NCBI RefSeq assembly: GCF_015206995.1
Contig: NZ_JADEXR010000005.1
Span: forward strand, 20,122 to 84,121
Direction: 5' to 3'
Origin: an aff. Roholtiella sp. LEGE 12411
Lineage (GTDB): Bacteria > Cyanobacteriota > Cyanobacteriia > Cyanobacteriales > Nostocaceae
DNA: 64,000 nt
Shown: in pieces, positions 46,529 to 56,402 of the stretch
Position numbering within the stretch: position 1 is the first letter of the stretch
How the letters are laid out: each line of letters begins with the position of its first letter
The notes under the pieces: model-generated
What the model saw: the letters and a program-made list of their open reading frames with translations, nothing else
Database searches by the model: none
Told to the model about the DNA's origin: nothing
Translations under genes and position numbers: made by a program

Positions 46529-46612
46529 GGGCGGGTGGCGAAACTGGTAGACGCACCACACTCAAAATGTGGCGACCTTGCGGTCATAGGAGTTCGATTC
46601 TCCTCCTGCCCA
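46529..46612 (+). tRNA. tRNA-Leu(CAA)
   Basis: 84 bases, class II tRNA. The acceptor GGGCGGG pairs with CCTGCCC (one G-T) and the discriminator is A. The D-arm contains ACTGGTAGAC. The anticodon stem CCACA/TGTGG encloses loop CTCAAAA with anticodon CAA. A long variable arm follows, then the T-arm AGGAGTTCGATTCTCCT. No CCA is encoded. It reads UUG. Confidence 0.97.
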
Positions 46613-46843
46613 CTATCAAAAACGTTTTAGGGTATCAACAGTTGTATAACTAAAAATACTAAAGCGCTAGCTCTATCTATACTGGATAATTTTTTCTCTT
46701 AAAAATCATCTATCGCGCTCATGAATATGCTTCAAAAATAGTAAAAAATATTCTCTAGCGAGATTAAATCATTAATGTTCATGAGCAAGTAAATTTGTAA
46801 TTTATTTAAGAGCCATTGTCAATCATTAGAAAATGTAAAGATT

Positions 46844-47068
46844 ATGCAACTAAAAAGATGGGAATCTCCTCGTAAACAAGGTAGGAATGATAAAGGGAGA
46901 GGCGGTTCTGCAAGAAAACGGCAACTCAAAAAGCAAAGACAAATGCTACGGCAAAAACTTGAAGAAGGTAGTAAACCAGAAAATCACACAAACAAAGACA
47001 ATACTAACAGGGGGAAGATAAATTTATTTTCCCCCTCTTTTTTAGGCTTTCTTTTTATAGGAAAATAA
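46844..47068 (+). CDS. small basic ORF ending through a terminator, doubtful
   Basis: A 74-codon frame with a strongly basic N-terminal half (KRWESPRKQGRNDKGRGGSARKRQLKKQRQMLRQK), suggestive of a small nucleic-acid-binding protein. The last 18 codons (INLFSPSFLGFLFIGK) are read from the terminator hairpin and its T-tract, which is odd. Either a true short protein has lost its original stop, or the frame is chance within a small-RNA gene. Confidence 0.4.
   Translation: MQLKRWESPRKQGRNDKGRGGSARKRQLKKQRQMLRQKLEEGSKPENHTNKDNTNRGKINLFSPSFLGFLFIGK
47010..47043 (+). terminator. strong Rho-independent terminator
   Basis: Stem GGGGGAA/TTCCCCC extended through a G-T pair and ATAAA/TTTAT, then tctttttt. 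It lies inside the small basic frame and marks a transcript 3' end, possibly from the tRNA or from an unnamed small RNA. Confidence 0.85.
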
Positions 47069-47606
47069 TATTTATAAATTTTATAGTATGGTAAGTTTAA
47101 ATTTTAAATTTGTAATAAATCTAACAATATATAAAAAATATATGACCTTATTTTTCAAAAGAAAATTTAAATTGAACTGCTTAAGCACATACTTACGTAA
47201 TGAAATAGGCAGACTGACAGATTGACTTTCTAGGATTTAATTCAGCCAGATGATTCTTTTTATGTATGTAGATATAACTCTCCGAAAATATAGATCTATA
47301 GTAATTTATGGTAATTGTAACGCTTACATGAACTAACTGAAAAATAATTATGAAGTAAGTATGAATTTTGTCAACCACTATCTTAAATCCCTTGGTTAAA
47401 CCAGTAAAGTACGATACAGTGACAAATAATTATACTATTATCGGAGAAGCAAAAAATATACTGCTAAAGTAACTGCATCTCCATGTGTTAATTTCCGACT
47501 ATGACACAATCCTGAAAAAGTCAGAAACTATATAAGCTGACTTTTCAAATATTCGGAATGGTATAGATAATCTATAGATTCTTTTCTTGGACACAAGGAG
47601 TTATTT
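47069..47606. other. intergenic stretch, 538 bases
   Basis: Very AT-rich spacer before the polysaccharide locus. There is no coding frame with a ribosome-binding site. The promoter of the locus is probably here. Confidence 0.5.
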
Positions 47607-48404
47607 ATGGTGGGAAGAGTGTTTCTACCTACTCAAAAGGTGCTTGATTTTCCTATTACTGCCTTACGTTTTGACGACCAAATACAAACAATATTGAAGT
47701 GGGCGAGTACCCGTGAGAGTAAAACCGTATGTATAGCTAATGTACACATGCTCATGGAAGCTCACTCTAATCCCGAATTTGCCAGTGTACTAAAAAATGC
47801 AGATCTAGTTACTCCTGACGGTATGCCTCTGGTGTGGATGATGCGGAAAATGGGAGCGCGTTACCAAGATCGTGTCGCAGGGATGGATATTTTTCTAGCA
47901 TTGTGTCAGTTAGCTCAAAGCCAAAATCTCAGTGTTTTCTTTGTAGGTTCTCAAACAGAAATTCTTTCTAGAATGCGAAAAAGATTAGATCAAGAATTTC
48001 CTAATCTGAAAATTGCAGCGATGGAACCTTTACCCTTTCGTCCCATGACAGAAACTGAAGACGAAGCCTTGGTAAAAAAAATCAATTACAGTGGTGCTAG
48101 TGTTGTGTTGGTGTCTCTGGGATGTCCAAAACAAGAAAATTGGATGGCTCAACATAAAGGTAAGATTCAGGCTGTGATGCTTGGATTAGGGGGAGTTTTT
48201 CCAGTTTATGCAGGAATCCACAAGCGAGCACCCCGCATAATTCGAGACTTAGGACTTGAATGGCTCTATCGATGGGTTCAAGAACCACGCCGACTCTGGG
48301 GTCGCTATGCAACGACAATTCCACCCTTCATCTGGCTGGCGACTAAGCAACTGTTGTCATCTAGTCGTCTTGCAGGAGTCTTCCAGAATAGCAGTGGAGA
48401 TTGA
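47607..48404 (+). CDS. WecG/TagA/CpsF-family glycosyltransferase, copy 2
   Basis: GT26 transferase acting on a lipid-linked acceptor at the membrane. Motifs are IANVHMLMEAHSNPEF, TPDGMPLVWMMRKMG, RVAGMDIF, VFFVGSQ, VSLGCPKQENWMAQH and LGLGGVFPVYAG. The C-terminus LEWLYRWVQEPRRLWGRY is Arg-rich. AAGGAG before the ATG is strong. It is the first gene of the polysaccharide locus, so it probably makes an early linkage on the carrier. It shares family but little close identity with the copy at 30405. Confidence 0.93.
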   Translation: MVGRVFLPTQKVLDFPITALRFDDQIQTILKWASTRESKTVCIANVHMLMEAHSNPEFASVLKNADLVTPDGMPLVWMMRKMGARYQDRVAGMDIFLALCQLAQSQNLSVFFVGSQTEILSRMRKRLDQEFPNLKIAAMEPLPFRPMTETEDEALVKKINYSGASVVLVSLGCPKQENWMAQHKGKIQAVMLGLGGVFPVYAGIHKRAPRIIRDLGLEWLYRWVQEPRRLWGRYATTIPPFIWLATKQLLSSSRLAGVFQNSSGD

Positions 48405-49280
48405 CATATTTCTGGCATTCCTAACTCTAGTAATTTAACGTGTAAGTGCTTTTGTTTACTACGGTTTTGGTGTACAATAATACAAACATCATTGTATAGA
48501 GCATAGGCGCATAGCGAAGAAAATTATACACAACATAACTCTTTTAATCTGTTTTTCATTCAGGGGGGAATAATACTTCCCCCGCTTTTATATAAAGACT
48601 TAAATTAACTCAACAGAAAAGCGTTATATCCCTGCACATATCACTTTTGCAAATATGAAATTGAGAAAGAGCCTCTCTAATTAAAAGGTGGTATTGCTTT
48701 ATTCTAAGTATAAAAATTTTCATCCGTAAATGTTCTCTAGGCATCACTAGAAGATGTTTTTAGGAATTTTTGCTCACAGTTACATGTTCTCAAGCTGAGG
48801 ATAAGTGTAAAACTTACCTTAAATAAAGGTACTGAATATGCAATGACCATATATTTCCAGAGAGGCAACAATCTGTCTAGAAACAAAACTTTATATAAAC
48901 TTAACATTTTTTTCTCAGGTTTCTCAAACTCTATGTGGATTAAAGCCTGAAAATATAAATATACAGGGAGTTTGGTACCAAAATTAATTATGGACATGAG
49001 TATATTTTCTGATAAAAGTTTTTTGAATTGCTGCCAATTTGCTAAAAAGTTATGGCAAGATGATTTGGAAGCCATTGCTGTAAAATTTCAACAAGATTAG
49101 TTATATTCAGTAACGTTAACTAGCTAAGTAGATTCACAGCTATATTGTAGTTCTGTTAGTAATTGCCCTTGTTTTAATCTTAATTGTCGGGTTCTCCTAA
49201 GACACTGTACTCGTGTTGGTTTTCTATTTCGTCGTTACTGAGTTGATAGCGACCTAATCAGCTGTAATTTAGCCGTATTC
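48405..49280. other. intergenic stretch, 876 bases
   Basis: The longest gene-free stretch. It contains the terminator at 48564-48590. A minus-strand frame at 48737-49075 has an ATG but no ribosome-binding site or known content. The flippase promoter should lie in the last 200 bases. Confidence 0.45.
48564..48590 (+). terminator. Rho-independent terminator
   Basis: Stem GGGGGAA/TTCCCCC with loop taatac, followed by gctttta. The same stem sequence as the terminator at 47010. It separates the first transferase from the flippase operon. Confidence 0.75.
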
Positions 49281-50780
49281 ATGAAAAATCTCTTTTCCAA
49301 TGACAAGAATGACAAGTACTTCCGCACAGATCATCTGAAAGCTGATCTCAAAGGTCGATCTGTTCGTGGTGGTGCAGTTACAATGGTTGCCCAAGTTTTG
49401 AAGTTCAGCTTGAACTTGGTATCTAACGTGGTATTGGCTCGATTGTTGACGCCACAAGATTATGGCTTGATAGGTATGGTGACTGCGGTTATTGGATTTG
49501 TCGGTTTGTTCAAAGACTTGGGATTGTCGATGGCAACTGTCCAAAAGGAGGAGATTAATCATGAGCAAGTTAGTACCTTATTTTGGGTGAATGTGGCACT
49601 TAGCCTTACAGCTGCCTTGGTTACTGCTGCGATCGCACCTGCAATTGCTTGGTTTTATAATGAACCCCGTTTGATTTGGATTACCCTAGCACTATCCGTG
49701 GGTATTATCTTTGGTGGCTTTAGTGTTCAGCACAGTGCATTACTCAATCGCCAGATGCAATATAAAGCGTTAGTGTTCAATGATGTTCGGGCTATGATCA
49801 TTGGCATCATAGCTGCGCTCATTGCTGCTTGGCATGGATTAGGCTACTGGGCACTAGTGATTTTACCCCTTGTTTCAGGATTTGCTGGTGTTACTGGCCT
49901 CTGGATTGCCTGTGCTTGGCGTCCAGGGCTACCTGTTTGGCGATCGGGAATAGGATCAATGCTAGCTTTTGGAGGGCATCTTACTGGATTCACTACTATT
50001 AATTACTTTGCCCGGAATCTTGACAATGTTCTTATCGGGAAATACTGGGGCGCTCAACAGTTAGGTTTATATGCTAAAGCTTATCAATTGCTAGTTCTGC
50101 CGATTAACCAGATTAATGCACCAATTACTGCGGTTGCTATCCCTAGTTTAAGCCGCTTGCAACAGGAACCACAACAATTTCGCCACTATTACCTTAAAGC
50201 TATTTCAGTAATTGCTTTTCTAACCACGCCAACGATCATCTTTATGATTGTTGCATCAGAAGACATTATTGGATTTCTTCTCGGTTCTCAGTGGCTTGGA
50301 TCTAGCACAATATTTCGATTATTAGCCATATCCGCATTAGTTCAACCGCTTTGTAACACTACTGGTTGGCTATATATATCCAGAGGTAGAAGCGATCGCA
50401 TGTTCAAATGGGGTTTATTCTCTTCTTCCTGGCTGGTAACATCATTTTTCATCGGCTTACCGTATCAAGCATCTGGAGTTGCTTTATCCTATGCCATAGC
50501 AATGCTTTTACAGGCATTTCCCTGCATCTACTATGCAACAAGAGGCACATCAATTACAATGCTTGATGTATTTGGAGCAGTAAAGCAAACATTTATATCA
50601 TCGGTAGTATCAGGTGCAGTAGTATTAAGCATTAAGATTTACATAGGTTCAAGTCTGCCGACATGGGTAACAGTGATTATTTATTCTGCTGTGATGAGCC
50701 TGGTATATATTGGGCTAATGTTCTATGTATTTAGGATGAAAAATTTTTATTTAGGCTTTTTAGGTGAATTCAAAAAATAA
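49281..50780 (+). CDS. Wzx/WzxC-like polysaccharide flippase
   Basis: MOP-superfamily lipid-linked oligosaccharide flippase of 499 residues with about 12-14 membrane helices. A polar 25-residue N-terminus leads into GGAVTMVAQVLKFSLNLVSNVVLARLLTPQDYGLIGM, the typical opening of the Polysacc_synt family. A central loop NYFARNLDNVLIGKYWGAQQLGLYAKAYQL matches too. It moves repeat units made by the glycosyltransferases downstream across the membrane. Confidence 0.92.
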   Translation: MKNLFSNDKNDKYFRTDHLKADLKGRSVRGGAVTMVAQVLKFSLNLVSNVVLARLLTPQDYGLIGMVTAVIGFVGLFKDLGLSMATVQKEEINHEQVSTLFWVNVALSLTAALVTAAIAPAIAWFYNEPRLIWITLALSVGIIFGGFSVQHSALLNRQMQYKALVFNDVRAMIIGIIAALIAAWHGLGYWALVILPLVSGFAGVTGLWIACAWRPGLPVWRSGIGSMLAFGGHLTGFTTINYFARNLDNVLIGKYWGAQQLGLYAKAYQLLVLPINQINAPITAVAIPSLSRLQQEPQQFRHYYLKAISVIAFLTTPTIIFMIVASEDIIGFLLGSQWLGSSTIFRLLAISALVQPLCNTTGWLYISRGRSDRMFKWGLFSSSWLVTSFFIGLPYQASGVALSYAIAMLLQAFPCIYYATRGTSITMLDVFGAVKQTFISSVVSGAVVLSIKIYIGSSLPTWVTVIIYSAVMSLVYIGLMFYVFRMKNFYLGFLGEFKK

Positions 50781-50854
50781 TACTTTAGCATATTCTGCTT
50801 ATATTAAGTTTTGCACCTTATTATTTTTCGTAGACAAAATCAAGATTAAGTATT

Positions 50855-51598
50855 ATGCAAAATATAAACTTGTGGAAAGAAACAAAATTTATAAAAACTT
50901 CTAAAGGTTATAGAGCTTCCAAAGACCCGAAACATGTCAGTATTAGTTCTCGAATCATTGCAAATATTGTAGGCAAAGTTTGCGAAAAAATTATTAATCA
51001 GCACGCTAGTGGTTTGTTATTAGATTTAGGCTGTGGCAATGTTCCTTTATATGGAATTTATAAAGACAGAGTTATAGATAACATTTGCATAGATTGGAGT
51101 AATACTTTACATAAAAATATATATCTTGATTATGAAGTTGACTTAAATACTATAATACCTCTTGATAGTGAGCAGTTTGATACTATTCTCGTTACTGATG
51201 TATTAGAACATATCGCAAAACCAGAACTATTAATGAGTGAGATCAAAAGACTTTTAAAGCCGAATGGCAAAATCATTCTTACTGTACCTTTTTTATATTG
51301 GCTGCACGAACAACCTTATGATTATTTTAGATACACAGAATTTGCGCTGAGAATGTTTTGCCAACAAAACAATTTAACCATAATAGAATTGGAGCCTTAC
51401 GGAGGAGCTATAGAAGTAATTCTGGATATTGTTGCTAAACAATTAATACGGATTTCAACACTATCATGTAAAATATTTTCCAACTTCAGTACAGGATTTA
51501 TTGAATCCTCTATAGGTCAAAAAATCTTGCTGAAAACATCTAGCAAATTTCCTCTAGGTTATTATTTAATTGCACAAAAAGTCGAATCTGTGAATTAA
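50855..51598 (+). CDS. SAM-dependent methyltransferase
   Basis: Class I methyltransferase (Methyltransf_11-like), 247 residues. Motif I is LLDLGCGNVP, the acidic end of strand 2 is ICIDWS, and motif IV is FDTILVTDVLEHI. LLKPNGKIILTVPF follows. The segment HEQPYDYFRYTEFALRMFC is common in sugar- or lipid-modifying methyltransferases of polysaccharide loci. It may methylate a sugar or cap a chain. It sits between flippase and glycosyltransferases. Confidence 0.85.
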   Translation: MQNINLWKETKFIKTSKGYRASKDPKHVSISSRIIANIVGKVCEKIINQHASGLLLDLGCGNVPLYGIYKDRVIDNICIDWSNTLHKNIYLDYEVDLNTIIPLDSEQFDTILVTDVLEHIAKPELLMSEIKRLLKPNGKIILTVPFLYWLHEQPYDYFRYTEFALRMFCQQNNLTIIELEPYGGAIEVILDIVAKQLIRISTLSCKIFSNFSTGFIESSIGQKILLKTSSKFPLGYYLIAQKVESVN

Positions 51599-51674
51599 GA
51601 AATAAATTGTAAAGCCGAAAGCTAAAATTTTATGTTTTTAAACTATTTTGTCATTCTATAATAAAATATTTGCC

Positions 51675-52946
51675 ATGAAAATTGCATTTTTTGTTAATCA
51701 ATTCCCAACTTTATCTGAAACTTTTATCTTGAACCAGATAACAGGTCTAATTGATCGTGGACATGAAGTTTATATTTATGCAGATCGTCCAGGCGATATG
51801 TCCAAAATCCACCCTGAAGTTGAAAAATATCATCTTCTGGCTCATACTCACTATATTGGAAAACCTAATAATCGCATTTTGCGGTTAATGAAAATATTTA
51901 AATTGTTGCCTAATTTTTGGCGAAATCCCATTCTTTTATTGCATTCAATAAACTTTTTAAAGTACGGAAAACGAGCAGCATCATTAACATTATTTTATAC
52001 AGTTGCACAGTTATTAAATAAACCAAGAATATATGACATCATTCATTGTCATTTTGGGACGAATGGACTCAAGGCAATTCTTCTTAAGGAACTTAATCTT
52101 ATTCAAGGGAAGTTAGTCACCACATTTCATGGTTATGATGTGTCGCAATATATTAAAAAGTATGGAACTAATGTTTATGCAAACTTATTTGCTACAGGAG
52201 ACCTTTGCTGTCCAATTAGTATGCAGATGAAATTTAATTTAGCTGAGCTAGGTTGTAATGAAAATAAATTAATTATACATAGAATGGGAATAGATTGTGG
52301 CAAGTTTTTATTTAATTTACGTCAACAGCCACAAGATGGCATAGTCAGAATAATAACAATTGCCCGCTTAGTTGAAAAGAAAGGAGTAGAGTATGGTATT
52401 CGTGCAGTTGCTAATCTTCTCAAGTCTGGGATGAAGATTGAATATAATATTGTTGGTGACGGTTTTTTACAAGAAAAGTTACAACAATTAATCCAAGAAC
52501 TAGATTTGATTGATAGTATCAGGCTACTTGGTTGGAAGCAACAACAAGAGGTCGTAGACATACTTAATAGCTCTCATATTTTACTGGCTCCAAGCATAAC
52601 AAGCCAGGAAGGTGATCAAGAAGGCATTCCTATAGTCTTAATGGAAGCAATAGCAATGGGTCTACCCGTAGTAAGTACATATCATAGTGGAATTCCTGAG
52701 TTAATTGAAAATGGTAAATCAGGTTTTCTAGTTCCTGAAAGAGATGTAAATGCTTTAACTGATAAACTGCGCTATTTGGTCGAGCATCCAGAGAGTTGGG
52801 CAAGTATGGGTTTAGCAGGTCGAGTATTTGTAGAAGAAAACTATGACATTAATAAGCTTAATGACAGACTAGTTGAAATTTATAAAAATATATCTTATCC
52901 AGATACTGAAGAAAAAACTGCTTTAACAGCCTCAGCATACATCTGA
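51675..52946 (+). CDS. GT4 glycosyltransferase
   Basis: GT-B enzyme of family 4. The N-terminal fold opens MKIAFFVNQFPTLSETFILNQ, the acceptor site has TTFHGYDVSQYI, and the C-terminal donor site has IARLVEKKGVEYGI and EGDQEGIPIVLMEAIAMGLPV (the E-x7-E motif). This is the WcaL/colanic-acid-like branch, often adding Glc or Gal. The ATG at 51675 is chosen; a TTG nine codons upstream is less likely. Confidence 0.92.
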   Translation: MKIAFFVNQFPTLSETFILNQITGLIDRGHEVYIYADRPGDMSKIHPEVEKYHLLAHTHYIGKPNNRILRLMKIFKLLPNFWRNPILLLHSINFLKYGKRAASLTLFYTVAQLLNKPRIYDIIHCHFGTNGLKAILLKELNLIQGKLVTTFHGYDVSQYIKKYGTNVYANLFATGDLCCPISMQMKFNLAELGCNENKLIIHRMGIDCGKFLFNLRQQPQDGIVRIITIARLVEKKGVEYGIRAVANLLKSGMKIEYNIVGDGFLQEKLQQLIQELDLIDSIRLLGWKQQQEVVDILNSSHILLAPSITSQEGDQEGIPIVLMEAIAMGLPVVSTYHSGIPELIENGKSGFLVPERDVNALTDKLRYLVEHPESWASMGLAGRVFVEENYDINKLNDRLVEIYKNISYPDTEEKTALTASAYI

Positions 52947-52984
52947 ATAGAGCATACATAAATAAGTTTTGGAGGTAAAAAACG

Positions 52985-54010
52985 ATGGAATTTTCAGACA
53001 ATACACAGACAAAACTCCAAAATCAACCCATTGTCAGTGTTATTATACCAACCTTTAATCGAGCTAACTTACTACCTAGAGCAATTTCCAGCGTACTTGC
53101 ACAGACATTTTCCAATTTTGAACTAATTATTGTAGATGATGGTTCTACAGATAATACAGCCGAAGTTGTCAATGAATTTGCAGATCCCAGAATTAGATAT
53201 ATAGCTTTAGGGAAAAACTGCGGTGGAAGCCATGCACGCAACCAAGGTATACAATCAGCACATGCAGAGTTTGTAGCTTTTTTAGATAGTGATGATGAAT
53301 GGTTGCCTAAAAAACTAGAATTGCAGTTAGCTCGTCTTCAATCTAGTGATGATCCTTATGCTACGGTAGTTTATTGTCTAGGCTATGAATATTACGAATC
53401 AGTCCAACGCAAAAAACTGCCAAATTTGATTGCTCACGAAGGAGATGTTTTTAATAATTTATTGAGAGGATGGTTACCTTCTACTACGTCCCTATTTCTG
53501 TCCAAGCGATCTTCTTTAGTAAATGTCGGCGGTTTCGATGAAAGTTTACCTAGTTTCCAAGATTACGATTTATGGCTAAGTTTAGCTAAAGCTAATAATC
53601 ATTTTTTGGCTGTAAATGAACCATTAATTATCAGATATTTTCATGGAAATCAAATTATAAGTAACTTATCAGCAAATTTAACAGGGTTTCAAATTTTTGA
53701 GAATAAATGGGGGCCAATTATAAAGCAACGTCTTGGATACAAAGCATATCGTGAGTCTATAGGTTTAAAAATATCAATAATACAAGTTAATAGGGTAGGA
53801 AAGGCAGTTGATGCAGGACAAAGGCTTTTAGCTTTACGTTATACACTTAGTCTGTTACAATTTCTGCCAATGTCGGGAACTTACATCTTATCCGGATTGA
53901 TATTAACAATATTTGGGCGAACAATGTTTGGACGTAAGGCACACGAGAATTTAGGTAAGTTGAAAAATGGTTTAACTAAACTAGCAAAGAAGATTGAAAT
54001 TACATCATAA
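52985..54010 (+). CDS. GT2 glycosyltransferase
   Basis: GT-A fold family 2 transferase, 341 residues. Nucleotide-binding VSVIIPTFNRANLL, VDDGSTDNTAEVV, the metal motif FLDSDDEW and the later acceptor-site FDESLPSFQDYDLWL are visible. GGAGG lies at good distance before the ATG. The C-terminal 90 residues include a hydrophobic stretch (FLPMSGTYILSGLILTIFG) that may touch the membrane. Confidence 0.92.
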   Translation: MEFSDNTQTKLQNQPIVSVIIPTFNRANLLPRAISSVLAQTFSNFELIIVDDGSTDNTAEVVNEFADPRIRYIALGKNCGGSHARNQGIQSAHAEFVAFLDSDDEWLPKKLELQLARLQSSDDPYATVVYCLGYEYYESVQRKKLPNLIAHEGDVFNNLLRGWLPSTTSLFLSKRSSLVNVGGFDESLPSFQDYDLWLSLAKANNHFLAVNEPLIIRYFHGNQIISNLSANLTGFQIFENKWGPIIKQRLGYKAYRESIGLKISIIQVNRVGKAVDAGQRLLALRYTLSLLQFLPMSGTYILSGLILTIFGRTMFGRKAHENLGKLKNGLTKLAKKIEITS

Positions 54011-54150
54011 ATATTATTGTTTATTCATATTCTATAACAATCAATATTTGTTCATTTTCAAATAGTACTGATATCTCAATTTAAAAACTTTGACTAACTA
54101 AGTATTATTGCTTTAAAAATGATTGCAGATGTATTTTGGTATAAAGTGTA

Positions 54151-55032
54151 ATGAAGTTTTCTCTGATTCTTGCTACTTTAAATCGCACTGTCGAAGTCGG
54201 GTATTTTTTGCAAACCCTTAATACCCAAACTTACCGCAACTTCGAGTTGATAATCATAGATCAAAATCCTGATGATCGGCTTTTAAAATTCATCCAACCT
54301 TATCAAAATAGCTTTCCCCTTTTGCACTTGCGTTCTGCAAAAGGGCTGTCTCTCGCCCGTAATGTTGGGTTGCAGCATATTAGTGGCGACATAGTAGCCT
54401 TCCCAGATGATGATTGTGCTTACCCACAGGATATCCTTGAGCATGTAGCCTACTTCTTTACAAACCATCCTGAATGGAATGGTCTTACAGGACGTTCTAT
54501 TGATCAACAAGGTAAAGATTCCGGTAGACATGGAGAAAGTCCACCCGGGCCAATCAACCGTTTTAATGTATGGCGAAGAGGAATTTCTTACACTATATTT
54601 CTCCGTCGTTCAGTTGTGATGCAGGTCGGTGTCTTTGATGAAAGTCTAGGAGTTGGCGCAAATACACCTTGGGGTTCAGCAGAAGAAACTGATTACTTGT
54701 TACGAGCTATCAACACAGGTTTGTATTACGACCCTATGGTAACTGTGACTCATCCAATAAAATTAATACAAACAGAACTTATTCAAACTAATATTAGCAA
54801 AGATAAAACCTATTCCAAAACTTATGCTTATGCTATGGGTAGGGGTCGGGTACTACGTAAGCACAACATTCCATTATGGTTTGTTATTTACAACTGGGGT
54901 CGTCCCTTGGTAGGGGTTGCATTATCACTACTTCAAGGTCGTCTAGACAGTGTTAGGTCTTATTGGGCCACTTTTCAGGGTAGAGTGCAAGGCTGGTTAG
55001 GTTGGACTAATGAAAAAGCTTTGAAGAATTAA
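54151..55032 (+). CDS. GT2 glycosyltransferase
   Basis: GT-A transferase of 293 residues. It begins at FSLILATLNRTVEV and has IIIDQNPDD, the metal-binding FPDDDCAYP, FDESLGVGANTPWGSAEETDYLL (catalytic acid region) and a C-terminal hydrophobic region (LWFVIYNWGRPLVGVALSLL). The rhamnosyl/galactosyl-like branch is likely. The spacer before it is 140 bases. Confidence 0.92.
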   Translation: MKFSLILATLNRTVEVGYFLQTLNTQTYRNFELIIIDQNPDDRLLKFIQPYQNSFPLLHLRSAKGLSLARNVGLQHISGDIVAFPDDDCAYPQDILEHVAYFFTNHPEWNGLTGRSIDQQGKDSGRHGESPPGPINRFNVWRRGISYTIFLRRSVVMQVGVFDESLGVGANTPWGSAEETDYLLRAINTGLYYDPMVTVTHPIKLIQTELIQTNISKDKTYSKTYAYAMGRGRVLRKHNIPLWFVIYNWGRPLVGVALSLLQGRLDSVRSYWATFQGRVQGWLGWTNEKALKN

Positions 55033-55077
55033 GTTAATACTAAAGTTATAAACAATTAAACGTTGTTGAGCGAAGTA

Positions 55078-56223
55078 ATGAAACTATATATATATACAAA
55101 GCGTTTTCCGCCAGATATGATGCTAATTAAGAGTGAGGGAACTAAAAAAGCCGTTCATGGTCTTGCCTCTGGACTCGTAAAATGTGGCGTAGAAGTTACA
55201 ATCCTTTGCGAAGGAGAGAGTAATGGCTCATTTGAGATGCCAGAAGGATACAAAATTCAATGTTTTACAAATCCTAATCAGAATCAGTCTTTTAAGATTG
55301 CTACTGGTTTAAAACAATTCATTAGCCAGAATTTAGATCAAAATAACCTTGTAATTTTAAGTGGTATATTCCAACCTAGAATTTACGCCATATCCCGTTT
55401 ATTGAAAAAATGCAATATACCGTATATAGTTTTCCCGCATGATCCCTATAATCCTGCAATTTTTAGCAAAAATTCTCAACTAAAGTGGGTATACTGGTAT
55501 CTTTTAGAACGACAAGTACTGAGGCAGGCAAAAGCAGTACAAGTCTTAGATATGCGGCATACTAAATTTCTTCGTGATTTGAAGGTCAATACTCGTGTTA
55601 TAGCAGCACCTAATGGTTTTTTGCCTAATGAAGTGTATCCTGAAGCTTCCTTAAACTGGAATACAGAAAGCATTCCCAAATTGTTTTTTATAGGTCGTAT
55701 AGATACTCATAATAAAGGTCTAGATTTGCTGATTGATGCATTTGCTAAAATTGTTGAAACTACTGATGCCAAACTTATAATTCAGGGTGCTGACCAAGGA
55801 GACAAGAAAAATTTAGAGGATAGGGTAGCAAGGCTTTCACTGTCAAGTAGAACCTTATTTCTCCCTGCTGATTATTCAACACCTACACCTCTAATTATCA
55901 AGAATTACGATGTTTTCTGCGTTCCGTCTCGCTTTGAGGGCTTCAGCCTGGCTGCTCTTGAAGCAATGTTAGCTGGGAGAGTGCTGTTAGTTTCAGAAGT
56001 GGCTGGTATAGCGCCCCACATTAAAGCAAGTGGCTGTGGTGTTGTAGTTGCACCAGAGGTATCAGAAATTCAATCAGGGTTAATAGAGTTACTCGAACGT
56101 CGTTCAGATTGGAAAGAAATGGGGCTGAAAGGTCGGCGTTATGCATTAGAGCATCTTGATTGGAACAAGATTGCATCTAGTGCTTTAGATCAGTATCAAC
56201 AACTAGTGAAGTCTTTTGATTGA
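55078..56223 (+). CDS. GT4 glycosyltransferase
   Basis: GT-B family 4 transferase, 381 residues from the ATG at 55078; a TTG five codons earlier is an alternative. FFIGRIDTHNKGLDLLIDAF and PSRFEGFSLAALEAMLAGRVLL form the donor site with the E-x7-E motif. The N-terminal region has YTKRFPPD and HDPYNPAIF. The sugar specificity is unknown. Confidence 0.9.
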   Translation: MKLYIYTKRFPPDMMLIKSEGTKKAVHGLASGLVKCGVEVTILCEGESNGSFEMPEGYKIQCFTNPNQNQSFKIATGLKQFISQNLDQNNLVILSGIFQPRIYAISRLLKKCNIPYIVFPHDPYNPAIFSKNSQLKWVYWYLLERQVLRQAKAVQVLDMRHTKFLRDLKVNTRVIAAPNGFLPNEVYPEASLNWNTESIPKLFFIGRIDTHNKGLDLLIDAFAKIVETTDAKLIIQGADQGDKKNLEDRVARLSLSSRTLFLPADYSTPTPLIIKNYDVFCVPSRFEGFSLAALEAMLAGRVLLVSEVAGIAPHIKASGCGVVVAPEVSEIQSGLIELLERRSDWKEMGLKGRRYALEHLDWNKIASSALDQYQQLVKSFD

Positions 56224-56402
56224 TTTTAGAAAATCAGAATAATATCCATACAAAATTAAAACTTTATAATTAAAAGCGAAGATATTTTGCCTAATTACCA
56301 ATATCTTAGTTTTCAATCATTCTCTCAAGAAGTTAGGTTTAATTTTGCCCATTTAATTAACATTATCCTAATTCAATATTTCTTTATATGGATTGAACCA
56401 AT

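Noticed and set aside
48737..49075. 112-codon minus-strand frame between transferase and flippase genes
   Set aside because: ATG present but no ribosome-binding site or known domain, and the AT-rich context gives long chance frames.
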